Source: Desulforamulus profundi (GTDB lineage Bacteria; Bacillota_B; Desulfotomaculia; Desulfotomaculales; Desulfotomaculaceae). From it: a DNA stretch of 64,000 bases. Below the pieces are notes generated by a model. The model was not told the DNA's origin. It saw nothing but the letters and a program-made list of their open reading frames with translations, and did no database searches. The translations under genes were made by a program, and so were the position numbers. Positions within the stretch are counted from its first letter, which is position 1, and each line of letters begins with the position of its first letter. Positions 18,738 to 30,206 of this stretch are shown here, piece by piece. The stretch spans positions 9,024 to 73,023 of the forward strand of contig NZ_AWQQ01000146.1 of NCBI RefSeq assembly GCF_002607855.1, written 5' to 3'.

Positions 18738-19588
18738 CTATAACTCAAACCACCCAGCCACTTCAATGGATCGTCCTTCGGCCTTTGCTTTTGATGAAGC
18801 TAAACTAGCCATATTGAAAAGATCTGAAACCAAGTACGGTTTATTTTCATCTGAATTATGTAACTTTTTCTGACCTCCTACAACCCCCACTGACCCCTTA
18901 ACCTTAATACCCTGGAACCATTCTTCCGAAGCTATAGAATTAACAATCTGTTGTGCAAGCCCGCGGGCATCTTCCCATGGTCTATTTGTAATGATAGCAA
19001 ATTCATCTCCTCCATAACGACAGAGATAATCAGTATTTTCCTGTGTTACACTTTTTAATACCTTGGCAGTTTGAAGCAAAATAGAATCTCCTACCACGTG
19101 GCCAAAGAGTTTATCAATAGAGCCAAAATCATCTAGATCAAAAAAATAACAGTAATTTTTTCCCCCTTCTGCAAAAAATCCTTTGCTTTATCAAATAAAA
19201 ACTCTGCTTTGTTGAGTTCTGTCAATGGGTCAACATATTTTCCCCATTCCGTTATGAGACGGGCTTTCGTTAATAAGCCAACTAAATAATTATCGTTTTT
19301 TACTGCCAAACGTTCAATATTATGCTTATCCATAAGGTCTTTGGCCTGCCAAAGTGAAAAGTGAGGCATAACTGTTATTACATCTCTGGTCATTGCGTCT
19401 GCCACCAGACGATTTGGATGGGTCCTTCTTACATCTCGAGAGGTAATGATGCCAACTAATCGTTCACTTTCCAGGACCGGTAACCCGCCAATTTTATGCT
19501 TGTCCATTAAATCAATCGCCCGTCCGACAGAATCGCACGGGGTAATGGTTATTAATTCCTTTGCCATGATTTGTTCCACACAAATCAT
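18738..19588 (-). CDS. CBS-pair and GGDEF diguanylate cyclase, one apparent frameshift
   Basis: Two CBS domains (residues about 1-55 and 60-120, with GRAIDLMDKHKIGGLPV and AKDLMDKHNIERLAV) that may bind a nucleotide, then a GGDEF domain with the intact active motif CRYGGDEFAI. The frame breaks in a run of seven A (plus strand 19140-19146); with eight, the GGDEF start VIFFDLDDFGSIDKLFGHVVG reads through. The product should make c-di-GMP from two GTP in the cytosol, gated by the CBS pair. It follows the 19588-20013 gene with a one-base overlap, inside the sigK element. Confidence 0.8.
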
Positions 19589-20013
19589 TACAAATCTACT
19601 CCTCTGTTTACATGAATCACAATCTCTACCTGAGCCTTTAATAATGTACTTTCTGTTGACATACGTTCTCCTTCTTCCAAAAGGATAGGTAGTAACTTTT
19701 CTTCAGACATTAATTTTACTATAGATTTCTTTATAACAGCAGCTTCGAATATGGGATGATCCATGCGTATTATCTCATATTGATCCGGGGACAATGCATC
19801 AACCATTCTGCGCACGGCTTCCGGTCCAATGGGTGCTTTCTTACCCACCAACAGTACATCCCTCATGGGAGGGATTTCAAACTCTGACAAACGTATTGAG
19901 AGTTCCGCCTTTCGCACAATTTCTAACGGGTAGGGGGAAATCTTTAAGTTACCTGTCAATCTATAATCACCTTCCCGGATTATTTTGTAAAAAATCCCTT
20001 TTAGGTGTAACAT
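19588..20013 (-). CDS. Conserved-looking protein of unknown function upstream of CBS-GGDEF
   Basis: 141 residues, no membrane segment, no motif I recognise. The N-terminal half is beta-rich (IREGDYRLTGNLKISPY) and the middle has VLLVGKKAPIGPEAVRRMVD. Its stop overlaps the CBS-GGDEF start (TAATG), so the two are cotranslated and probably work together, perhaps as a sensor or regulator of the cyclase. Other roles are open. Confidence 0.6.
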   Translation of the reverse strand: MLHLKGIFYKIIREGDYRLTGNLKISPYPLEIVRKAELSIRLSEFEIPPMRDVLLVGKKAPIGPEAVRRMVDALSPDQYEIIRMDHPIFEAAVIKKSIVKLMSEEKLLPILLEEGERMSTESTLLKAQVEIVIHVNRGVDL

Positions 20014-20183
20014 TATCTAAAATTAGAACCTTTTCCCTATTTACATAGTATTTTGTGATTACTAACAAATTTTCCTGCTTTTAATTTTATTTAAGCAAAA
20101 TTTTTTCTTTTTTATAAATTGGCCCAGTTAAATTGCTACAAAGTTTTGGAGAAAACAATAATCATTCCCTATTTTAATAATTA

Positions 20184-21661
20184 TCATAAATATATCCCCT
20201 CCGGTAGTTTCGCGTGTACTATAACATCTATAGAACCTGATCCTTGTTCATCCCTCTTACTTCTTCCAGAAACAACCACCTGTGATATTAAAGTCCTTAC
20301 CAAAAATACTTTTTCTAAAAATTCAACTTCATTGAGGTTATCCAGTATTATTGTAGCTATTTCCCTCAATTCTTCTGTTTTATGCAAAGACCCCTCTTTG
20401 AGTTTTTGTCGTCCTATGATTTCCTCCTTTCTTTTTTCTAACCTTTCTTTGCGAGATTTTAATTCGTTAAGCTTTTTAGAAATGTTATCATCCAACTCAA
20501 CTAACCCGTTTGCTAGTAAATTTATAATAGAATTTTGCCCCTTTATAATGTTCATAAGATTTTTATCAAGTAATTTTATCTCTTCACCACTGTTACCCTT
20601 TCCCTGTAAATAATCTAAGGCCTCCCTGAGAAGCCAATCTGGGTTTCTTAACCATTCTCGCACCTGCTCCCAAACTACTTCTTCCAATGGATCGGCTGGG
20701 ATCATTTTAATGGGTCTACAACCTTTGTTTTTATATCCCTGGCAGCTTTTATTACAGGTATAACGTCGCTCTCTTTTACCCCACCACTTGGCGTTAACTC
20801 CGGTCATTGTGTTGCCACAATCATTACAAATAACTAATCCAGAAAGAAGGTAACCATGTTTTATTTTTCCCGCATAAAGCCTGCGACTCTCTTTCAGTTT
20901 TTTCTGGGCCCTTTTAAATAAATTCTCATCCAAAATGGCCGGTACTTGTATAGACATACCTTTATAAGACCAAACCCCAATGTATACGGTATTAGTCAAT
21001 ATCTGTTTAACTACCTGCCTATGCCACATCTCACCCCCTCGGCGAGTAGGTATTCCCATTTCATTAAGTCTTTTGGCAACACCGTTAACTCCCATATCCT
21101 CACAAGTAAACCAGTTAAATATATTTATTACTGTTTTTTCTCTTGTTCCCGGTAACTTACTATACCGGTCTCCGGGTTGTACTGATAACCGAATACATCA
21201 AAGTTTATAGGGATACCTCCCTGCTTTGCTTTTTGATCCTTTCCTCGTCTCATTCTGTCCCTTATCTTCTCACGCTCATATTCTGCTATAGCTCCCCGGA
21301 TAGAATAAAATAGCCGGCCTTCCGGATTATCTTTCCAATCAAAGTCTAAAAATTCTAGCTTAATATTATGTCTTTCCAACTCCTCAGTTATTAATAATTG
21401 ATGAGCAAGTTTACGCGATAGGCGGTCCGGGTCACGTACTACCAGTATCTGAAACCGACTCTCTCTGGCAGCTTCTCTTAGTTCATTAAGCCCTGGTCGT
21501 TCTAATATAACCCCTGATACTCCTTCATCAGAAAATATGAGTACCTCTTTGGCCCCCATTTCTTTTGCACGACTGCAGCAGGCCTCACGCTGTTCAGCAA
21601 TGCTGTAGCCATATTTGACCTGATCATCGGTACTTACCCGGATATAGATTGCCGCCCGCAA
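20184..21661 (-). CDS. Large serine recombinase of the sigK element (SpoIVCA-like), one apparent frameshift
   Basis: The N-terminal 150 residues are a serine resolvase domain: AAIYIRVSTDDQ with the nucleophile Ser, and VVRDPDRLSRKLAH. After a break in a run of six A/T (plus strand 21134-21139) the other frame supplies the recombinase domain (GVAKRLNEMGIPTRRGGEMW), the zinc beta ribbon (CNDCGNTM, CNKSC, GCRPI) and a coiled coil. Joined length is about 490 residues, like SpoIVCA. It lies at the right end of the element, transcribed inward toward the sigK N-terminal piece, as in Bacillus. It should cut and rejoin the two AATGAAAT/ATTGAAAT sites. Confidence 0.88.
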
Positions 21662-21804
21662 GCTGTAGCCCTCCGTTCAATTACTTTCTTTACCAGGAAT
21701 TGGTATGCATCATGTAATCCTGTGCCATTTTGAGAATACTTTATAGTTATATTTATCCTTAAAATTCTAGATTCTTTTTGTTTTTTTTGTAGGTTATTTT
21801 TCAT
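21634..21804 (-). CDS. Small protein directly upstream of the serine recombinase
   Basis: 56 residues from ATG 21804, chosen because a GGGGGAGGG site precedes it by seven bases. The sequence LRINITIKYSQNGTGLHDAY has no domain I know. It overlaps the recombinase start by 28 bases. Position and size would fit a recombination directionality factor, but nothing in the sequence proves it. Confidence 0.5.
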   Translation of the reverse strand: MKNNLQKKQKESRILRINITIKYSQNGTGLHDAYQFLVKKVIERRATACGRQSISG

Positions 21805-21991
21805 TAACATTCCCTCCCCCGCATTCCTCCTCTCATAACATATGCTTTGTAGTTTGTACACTTTCCAGTAATACTCCCGTCGCACGTATTTTTATGTTAA
21901 CTTAATCCATTAGTGACTGGTAAGATGTCTTCTAAGTTGTATGGTTGTTAATCTTACCTTATTATTCCGCTAGGATACCTGCATTGACATT

Positions 21992-22083
21992 GAAATTCTG
22001 ATGCATTTAAGGTTCATCAAGAAAGTAAAGGCAGAGGTTTCCCTGTACGACCCCATTGGCGTAGACAAAGAAGGTAATGAAAT
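21992..22083 (+). pseudogene. sigK: sigK internal fragment (region 2.4-3.0) ending at a second break
   Basis: In one frame from 21992 the plus strand reads EILMHLR, then [23 protein letters not shown], which is the sigma-K sequence that should follow the N-terminal piece ending at 17784. The match stops at AATGAAATAAGT (22076 on) and unrelated sequence follows to a stop. The rest of sigK (regions 3 and 4, about 100 residues) is not found in the window. Confidence 0.88.
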
Positions 22084-22557
22084 AAGTTTTACTGTTTATC
22101 TGTTCATAAAATATAAGTGTCAAATAATCCCCACTCTTTTATGAAGTGAGCTGGCGCACAAAATAGATGAGAACACCCAGCTGGGTGTTCTCTTGGGGAA
22201 GCCTTACGGCCAATGTCTGATTCTCTCCGAACCAGACTTGATAGTACAAGTATATGCTTTATTTTAAAAAAATATACCAATATATGGTAAAAGGCCACTA
22301 CCTTAAGAGTGACCTTTTACCTTGAAAAGCTTTTACAAGCCAATGTCTAACTTTCGTTAGTGTTGGGGCTGAGTTAAAAAGCCCAGAAGCTGACGGTATT
22401 GCCTATCCAGAAATAGATGGATATAATGACCATAACTTAAAGAAAGGAAAAGGACATCTCTGTAGTGCGTGGTACTGCGCCAACAGTATCACTAGAGATG
22501 TCCACCCAACAAGTATGATCATTGTATCAGATTTTTCGCTGGTTGAGAATCCTGTAA
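22084..22557. other. Intergenic stretch with two hairpins, no gene
   Basis: I find no coding sequence here. A perfect 24-base palindrome (GAGAACACCC and complement, 22169-22192) and a second hairpin (AAAAGG...CCTTTT, about 22290-22315) are present and could be terminators or marks of the end of the large element. The right part (22452-22503) contains an inverted repeat GGACATCTCT / AGAGATGTCC. Confidence 0.45.
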
Positions 22558-23660
22558 ATGGCGTTTTCTGTTAGGAGTGCGGAAATAGTCCCTTGCCCTT
22601 GTTGTGGCAGAGAGTTAAGGGTAATCGGAAGCCGTCTACGCAAATCGATCAAACCATCCGGTGATATTATCGTGTTGAACATTCGTAGATTGCGGTGTAC
22701 TCATTGTAGTAAGATTCATCATGAACTGCCGGACTTCATAGTACCTTACAAACGGTATGATGCCGACAGCATTGAAACCGTGGTAAGTAATGATTCGGTT
22801 CAAACCATCGCTGCGGATGATTGTACTCTGTACCGTTGGAGGAATTGGTTTCAAACGATATCCAATTACCTGATCGGTTGCTTAATTTCACTTAGCATTC
22901 GGAATTTCCATGTCCCTGTGGATATCCTGTCCGTGGCTCCACAGACCGCACTCCAACGTATCGGACATTTTGTGGGTGATGCTCCCGGTTGGCTGGGGAG
23001 AATTGTCCGTCCAATAACAAATTTAAATTTATGGTTACATACCCGTTCTGCATTCTTGTCCGGGAATGCCTAAGATATACTCATGCTGAAAACCAAATAT
23101 GGAGAGGAGTTTTCAGCATGAAGGATCAGAAAAAAGCCGAAGAGATAGCAGCCCTGCGGGTACAATTGTTATCTCCACTTTTGGCAGACGGACTGGATCC
23201 CGCTAAAGCCAGGCAGATTAAAACCCAAATCTGTGAACAGATGGCTTATCTGAGCGAACATTACGCCGGTATCTGGCACAGTATCGTAAAGAAGGCTTTG
23301 AAGGCTTAAAGCCTAAAGGGAAAGGCAATAAACAAAAGGAAGATGCTATTACCCCACAACTTTTAGAACAAGCTATCTTGCTCCGCCGAGAGGTTCCTAC
23401 CCGCAGCGTTGCACAGATTATTCAAATTTTGGAATGGGAAGGGCTGGCTTTGCCCGGGCAACTTAAACGAAGCACACTGCAAGAGAAGCTGGCTGAACGA
23501 GGATACAGCACCCGCCATATGCGAATGTATGCCGACACGGGAGTAGCAGCCAGGCGGTATCAGAAAAAACACCGTAATCAACTATGGCAATCTGATATTA
23601 AGTATGGCCTTATCTGCCCATAGGTCCGGATGGAGCCAAGAAACAGTTTCCTTTGTAATT
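22452..23660 (+). mobile_element. Degenerate insertion sequence with DUF6431-type ORF and truncated DDE transposase
   Basis: Three plus-strand pieces: 22558-23073 encodes a zinc protein with CPCCGRELRV and CTHCSKIHHELPDFIVPYKRYDA, the DUF6431 pattern that often precedes a transposase; 23118-23309 encodes a 63-residue helical piece (SEHYAGIWHSIVKKAL); 23330-23640 starts a transposase (RSVAQIIQILEWEG, then HRNQLWQSDIKYG, where the first catalytic Asp of the rve fold should be) and then ends. The catalytic core is missing, so the element is dead. An inverted pair at 22452/22494 may be part of the left end. Confidence 0.65.
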
Positions 23661-23766
23661 TCAGGGAAATATACGCCTTTTTTTGAAATTCCTTTAAAAA
23701 ATAATCTTTTTCTACTTTAACCGTTTACATACAGATTTCGGGGAACCGGGCCAGATGGCGGGAAAC

Positions 23767-23804
23767 AAAAAGCGCAGGATCCCTTAGATGGTTACTGCGC
23801 TTTT
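23767..23804. terminator. Terminator at the end of the helicase-Mod-Res operon
   Basis: AAAAGCGCAG and CTGCGCTTTT are perfect inverted copies around a 17-base loop, with T tracts on both strands. It ends the minus-strand operon (stop at 23833) and would also stop reading from the IS side. Confidence 0.75.
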
Positions 23805-23832
23805 GGTTTATTTAATAATGTGTATTTCCGTC

Positions 23833-26800
23833 TTACTCGGTACCTAATACCCCTGCCATGATTTTTCCAATATAGGAATGATCCCCTTCCAATGGGAATA
23901 GTATATGGTGCTGGTTAAATTCCGTTTCGGTAATCCCATCCTTCCACCAACTAATTTGGTTCATGGGTGTTTGAGAAATAATGAAGGAGTTCAGCACTAC
24001 CCCGGGGTCTCCCAGGCGTTTTTCTATCTCTTTAATGGTCAGGTGAAATTCCACCTTCGGGTCCCCCAGGCCGTCGGTATTGCGCAAACCCTTGGGGTCC
24101 ACAAATGTAATAAACTGTTTTTCTTTAGTTACCAACCACAGGATAAAGTCCGGATGGAAGTTGTTGGCCTCGAAGAAGCCGGCACCCCGCCCCCGTCCCT
24201 GGTTGCGCAGCAGGTACAACTCCTTGTCCTCAAAGAACTTCCGGTTGGCGTTGAAGTAGGATCGCAGGTCAATGACGAAGTTTTTCTCCCCTTGGTTCAA
24301 GGGTACCGGGGTTACCTCTATGCTTTCACCGGTGAGATGAATTAAAGGCTTGTACAGGTGACGGTCGAAAATGATGGAGTCTAACTTGCCGAAGGAGAAA
24401 TCACTAAAAATCCCGTCATTGATGGCCTTTTTCAGCTCAGTTAACTTATGGATTAAATCCTCCTGGTCCTGATTGATACGGAATTTGTATTCATCAAAGA
24501 AATTGCCTATTTTCCCTTCCGCCGCCAGTTTTTGGCGGTACTCCTCCAGATCCACCAGTTCCATTCTTTCCCCTTCCCAGGCACCCTTGTGATAGTTATA
24601 GTAACGCTCACAGTATTTTTTAACAGGGTAACAGCAATTTCTTGCCAGCGGCGCACCCGGGCAAAGTCCGTAAATTCTAATTCATCCTTGGGAATGTATA
24701 GCACATACCAGTCCGGTTGATGGAGCAGGTCCTGCATAATTTGCCGGGAGAGGCATAAATTATGCCAACCACGTTCGTTTTTGTAGCGCTGCAGCTCAAA
24801 GTAAATGCTTTCCCAGTTCAGTAAGCTCAGGTGAGCAGCTGTGATCTGGCCGGTTTGTTTAACTATACTCTCGGCATTAGCCGTGGCCTTACCGCTGATG
24901 ATGGCTTGTAATTTGGGGTAATAATCCACCACCACAGGCCTTTTTAACAACACTTTGTTGGGTCTCCCCAGTACCGGATTGGGGCCGTGCTTCTTGAAAT
25001 CCAGGCCATCCTTGAGTTTGAGGTATTTCAAGTTGCGTCCCGGTGTCAATCTAATCACCGGCAGAGTGATCTCAGCCTTTTTGTCATCCGGGGGCAAGCC
25101 CTCTTCCTCCAAATATTCCTGGAATTGTCGCATATAGTCTGCCCGGATACCAAAGACATTCAGGGTTTCCACCTTGTTGATATAATCCGGTGTGCCAGGG
25201 CCTAAAACAGTGCGTTTTAAGCTGAAGTCCTTTCCTTTAAGACGAACCCCCCGGCCAAAGAGCTGAATAATTTCCGAGCCTTCATTTTTCCCCACATTCA
25301 TTAGCCCCATTGTGCTAACCCGCCAACTGTTCCAGCCCTCGGAAAATTTCTTGGAACCAATCAGCAGATTAACCTGGGAATTTTTATCATTGAGGGACCG
25401 GAATAGGGAATCGCTAAAGTCCAGGGCGGTGGTATGCAGGCCGTTTTCTTCACAGAGCTTGGCCAGTTCACTGTCATCCCCCACGTTAATAACCCCGAAG
25501 TATTCATTATTGGCCACCCGGAGGCCAATTTCACCGGTTTGTTTAAACCGCTCCACGTGTAGTGTGCCAAGAATCTGGGCGTTAAACAGGTTTTTTAACA
25601 TGTCCTGATACAGGGTTTCCGGTGTAAAGCCCTGCTTAATCAAGTAGCCAAAGGCCCCGGCAAAAATCTCCCGTCCTTTATGATCCGGCAAGTCCGGACG
25701 GTTTTCTAACAGGCGCTTGAGGTGACGCTGGGTTAAATAGGGTTTGCTGATAAAATCATTTAAAAAGAGCAAGATATCCACCACGTCCGAAACCTTGCGT
25801 TTGTTTTCCGACCGTACAGCGGTGACCTTGCTGCCCACAAAAACCAACAGGGGCTTTTCCAGCAGGTAGGGGGCATATTCCCTTTGTTTATCCTTAAAAA
25901 GCCGCAGTTGCTGGTAAAAGGTTAAAAGGCAGGCCGTTAGGTAGCGCTGGCGTATTTCGTCATCACTGTCATTGGCCAGGTTTAAAATTTGATAATCCTT
26001 GCCATAACCGTCCCGGTAAAAATACTTGTAAGAGTAATCAAACAGGATACATTTGGCGTATTCCTGGATGAGCGCGGCCTTGCCGGATGCCTTCATGGCC
26101 TGGCCGAAGGTGGCGGAGTATTCAAAGGAGAAGCCTTCGGCACACAGCTTGTCTCGTTTAGCCTTCCAGTCCTCGCCGCTGGAGCCCCGGTGCCCCTCAT
26201 CCACCAACACCAGGTTGTTGCCCTCAAAGGCCTCCACTGCCACGGTTTTTTCGCCCATTTCATCCTTTAGTTTGTGGATGTCGATAATTTCGATATATTG
26301 CCCTTTATATAAACCTGCCCCGTCTTTGCTAAATATTTGGGCCGGTAGGCCGGACAGGGCAAATTCCTCTTCATGTTGGCGGGATAATCCTTCGTTGGGG
26401 GTCAGCAGAATAACCCGGCTTAGTTCTTTCTCCCGGCCGTGCAGGGCCAGGTAATGGCGGTACTGCAGGATGTTCACATGCATCAGGAGCGTTTTACCGG
26501 AGCCGGTGGCGTTCCAAAAGGCCAGCTTTCTCAAGTCTGCCAAAGTATAGGGATTGACCCGGTCGGCAGCCCCTACACCTGCATTAAACTTCTCCACCCA
26601 GTCATTGAGGTCGGCCAGCAGTTTTTCCGGGTCCCGGAAGTAGCGGTCCAGGTAGATTTCGGTAAATAGCAGGGCCAGGTATTGAAAGTATTTCCAGGTG
26701 ATGGGCCGTTCCCGCTTGCCCCGGATGGCCAGGGTATGACGGACAATGTTCTGGTCGTAAGTTAACAGCAGGTCCTTGGGTAACTGGGCCCGGTCATAAA

Positions 26801-27005
26801 GGCGGTTGGTCAGGTGGTGATAAAAGCGGGAGACGTTGTTTTCGTCCAGCCCCTCCCATTCCGGCCCCTTCATGTCCCGGGCCAGGTCCTCAAGTTTGGT
26901 TACCTCAAAAAGGCTTAGCAGGTACTGATTTAATACCAGTTTTTGATCAAAGCGCAGGGGTGGGGGCATGGTGACAGTCTGTGTTGCTGTTCTTCTTCTG
27001 GCCAT
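23833..27005 (-). CDS. Type III restriction-type Res protein (helicase plus nuclease), one apparent frameshift
   Basis: About 1,055 residues once the slip at a six-base T run (24616-24621) is mended. Superfamily 2 helicase core: Walker A NATGSGKTLLMH (about residue 168), DEGH box VLVDEGHRGSSGEDW, and motif VI region EIIQLFGRGVRLKG. The C-terminal part has a PD-(D/E)xK nuclease motif: HPDFILW followed by TFVDPKGL. This fits the restriction subunit of type III-like systems, which uses ATP to move and cleaves DNA when two unmodified sites communicate. Twelve bases after the Mod gene. Confidence 0.85.
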
Positions 27006-27017
27006 TGTTGCTACCCC

Positions 27018-30000
27018 CTATACATCCTGCACGTCGAACATCAGACGTTTAAACTCTTCTTCGATCAGCAGCACCTTCCACTGGTTACCTTCATCTACCG
27101 CCAGGTTTGCCAGATTGTTATCACCGTTAACATAGATGCGGTCAAATTCATTGTCCCTGGTATTGTATCCTTTGCGGGTGAAGTAGGCATTTAAGGCGGC
27201 ATTGTCCCGGGCTATGTCACCGGTGAGATTGCGCCAGATAATCAGCACTCTTTCTCCGGCGGGGTTAAGACCTGTCACGATTTTAAAGGTGAATTCACCT
27301 TGACCGTTCTTGTCAATTCTGAGCTTTACAGTACCGGGCTTGGCCGCACTTTCATCCGGGACGGCGTTAAAGGTTTCTCTGGCTTCTATGTGCTGCACCC
27401 GCAGACCCAGCAGGTAGTTGAAGGTTTCCACCAGGTCGATTATTTCCTCCCGGGTTTCCTGGTTGCGGGTGATTTTCAGTTTGTAATTGAAGGGGTCTTG
27501 GAAGTAGTCCAGGTTCAGCAGGGAGGCGCTGCCGTTAGTTTCCATGTCCAGCATGTAGGATAAAATGTACTCTTCCCGCAGTTCTTTGTGCTGGGCAAAC
27601 AGGCTATCATGCTCGGGTGGACGTTTTAGCTCCAGGTTGTTCATGGTGTCTTCATAGGATTCCAGGCGGATGTATTTGAACATGTGGCTGATACCTTCCC
27701 GGGAAACAGGCTTGCCGTCTTTCCAATCTTTAGAGTAGATAACCTTTTGGATGCGTGGTTTCAGTACAGTATCGAAGTACTCGCCCATTTCCACCAGGAT
27801 GTATTTGCGATTACCGCCGTCTTCGCGGTTAAGGTTGATGACCGCATGGCCGGTGGTGCCGGAACCGGCGAAGAAGTCTAATACAATACCATTTAAATTT
27901 TTTAATGCTGCTCCAATTAAAGTTTCATAAAATGATACTGGATGGCAGTATGGAAAATTAACACCCAATAGATCAGTATCAGCCTTCCCCTTTTTTGCAT
28001 CTTGAATTACGGTTGACATTTGGCGTCTTGATTCTTCTGTTAAAAACACTTTTTGACGAGGTTGTGTTGTTTCATCTTCCCCGAACAATATTTCTCCTCT
28101 TGAAACCATTTCGCTTAATGTTTCTGGTGTTCTTGAGAAACCATTTGGCGGTACTGCACATGGCTTATTTGTAATTGGATGAATTAATGGTTGATGAAAC
28201 TTTGGGTCTTTACGAGGTTCGGGGGCACGCAAACTAACACTTTGATAAATTCTACCTTCATCATCAATATACCTATAAGCCTTTTCTCCACCGCTTAAAT
28301 CTTTATTATTATTAATCCATTCAATATACTTTTTTCTTACATTATCATTGATGCCGCTTTCTAATTCAATGAGCTTTTGAACAAAAGAAATCATTCTAAT
28401 AACATTTGTGTTTTTTATGTATATTGAACCACGCTGTTTAGTTCTCCAAATAACATATTCATGTTGTGTAGCTAAACCATTACCACCATTCATTGGATTA
28501 CGCTTATCCCAAATCAAAGTACCAGCATTTATAGTTTGAGGATTATCAAAAATAAGGTATAACCTTTCATATTCATTTTCATCTATATGACAAAGATATG
28601 ATGCTTCTTGTGATAAAAGATTAATCGACATATCTATCCGATTTTTCATCATAGATAACCAGCTTGAATGTTCATAGTTGTTTTTATAAAGAAAACCGCT
28701 TGTAGCTGTATTATATGGTGGATCTATATGAATGCAATCAATACTCTCCTTATACCGCTCCTGCAGCAAGTTTAATGCCTGGAAATTCTCACTGTGTACC
28801 AGTAACCCATCAACCTGCTCCTCCAGATTCTCGATGGAAGCTAAAAGTTTCTCCTTAAACTCCTGTCCAAAGAAAGCCGTATCCAGCACCAAATAGGGAT
28901 TGGCCTTTTAAAAATCCACCGTCAGCGGTTCACTGTAACCGGGCTTGTCCCCGTCGGCTACCAGTTCATTGATGGCAAACAGCTTCACCCATTCGGCTGC
29001 CTGTTTACTGTTACCTGCGATTTCCGGGTAAAATTCCTCCGGCACCCGATCCAGGGTAATACAATAGTTGGTCTCCACCACAAACTTTTTCTTCAGCCAC
29101 AGTTTCTTCTGAAAATTCTCCAGTTGCTCCAGAAATTTAATAATCTTATGGCCGACCTCTTTGATGGCCCGGATTTTAGCTATATATTGCTCCAGCTTCA
29201 TTTCCTTGGGCGTGCCCAAATCGTCCAGGAACATGACTTCGTTTTTGATATAAAAGTCCAATTCCCGGCGCAAGAAGCCGCCCAAATCCTTGTGGATGAA
29301 ATAGTCGAAGGTATTTTTCGCTGTGTAATCGTTCAGGTGTTTTTCCAATAATGTACGGGTTTTGTTTTTCTCGGTGGGCATGGGGGTCGCCAGTTCCTGC
29401 CAGCGGGCTGTTACTATCGGGTTTTTGAATACCACCGCCAGGGCTTTAGCATTTAATTCCCCTTGCTTTACTTTCTTCTCTTGGAGTATGAAGTGGAACC
29501 GGATGTAAAGCTCGCCATTTTCTTCCACCACCGGTTGTTCTTCATCCAGCACAAACCGTCGTTCTTTACCGTTGGGAGCCTTGTTGTTGTTCTGTTCGGT
29601 GCTGGCTTCCACCAGTTTAAAATGTACCCGTCTTCCCGAGGCAGGTAAAGAGGTAATCCCGCAGGTATTCGGATGTCTTGACGTAATACTGGTCGGCATT
29701 GGCCCAGTACAGTTTCACTTCCTCTCCCTCGTAGGGAATGGCATAAACGTCCTTTTTATAGCGGCGCAGGGATAAAAATCCCCTTCGTGGTAATAGCGGC
29801 GGAAGAAATTGGTCAGGTGGGAATATACCTCGTTTTCCAGGGCAACCACATCCGGGGCCTGCTCTAACTGATTCTTCTTTTCCACATATTTGGGGGAAGT
29901 CTCCGGATCCACACCCAGGTCCTCCAGTTGTTTTCTTAATTGGGCCAGTTCCTCCTGCAGCCTGGCTTTATCCTGGGCTTCATAATTACCAAAGGCTTTT

Positions 30001-30152
30001 TTTACATTGGGCAGCAGGTCCTGGTCTAAAAACCGTTCTACCTCTGCCCGCTTCTGGTTCATGATGCGGTAGATGCCAAAATCTAAATCTGCCTGGTCAA
30101 ACTGGAACATCTGCCGAATAATCTTCTTAAATTCTTCTAATTTGGTACTCAA
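27018..30152 (-). CDS. Adenine-type DNA methyltransferase (type III Mod-like), several apparent frameshifts
   Basis: Three open frames (29715-30152, 28908-29699, 27018-28892) belong to one gene of about 1,045 residues: one added base at A/T runs near 29774 and 28910, and two near 29632 and 29648, join them into continuous family sequence. TTG start with AGGAGG site. The N-terminal 330 residues are an extension beginning LEEFKKIIRQMF; then motif IV IHIDPPYNTATSG and motif I FFAGSGTTGHAV follow in beta-class order. It should methylate the amino group of adenine at an unknown site and give specificity to the Res subunit. Gap of 54 bases from the SNF2 gene. Confidence 0.85.
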
Positions 30153-30206
30153 AAACGGTCAACCTCCTGGTCTCTTCTACTGCTGTTAATTTCCTTCTAT
30201 ATTTAA

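Larger units (their letters stand above)
17779..21991. mobile_element. Skin-like sigK intervening element, about 4.2 kb
   Basis: The two ends lie in GAA codons of sigK: left junction GAAAATGAAATGC, right junction CATTGAAATTCTG, sharing TGAAAT. Recombination across the shared bases gives CIENE followed by ILMHLR with no frame change, the sequence expected for intact sigma-K. Inside are a large serine recombinase next to the right end, a small upstream ORF, a CBS-GGDEF protein with an unknown partner, and transposase debris. By analogy with skin elements it is presumably excised in the mother cell during sporulation; this is inference. Confidence 0.9.
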
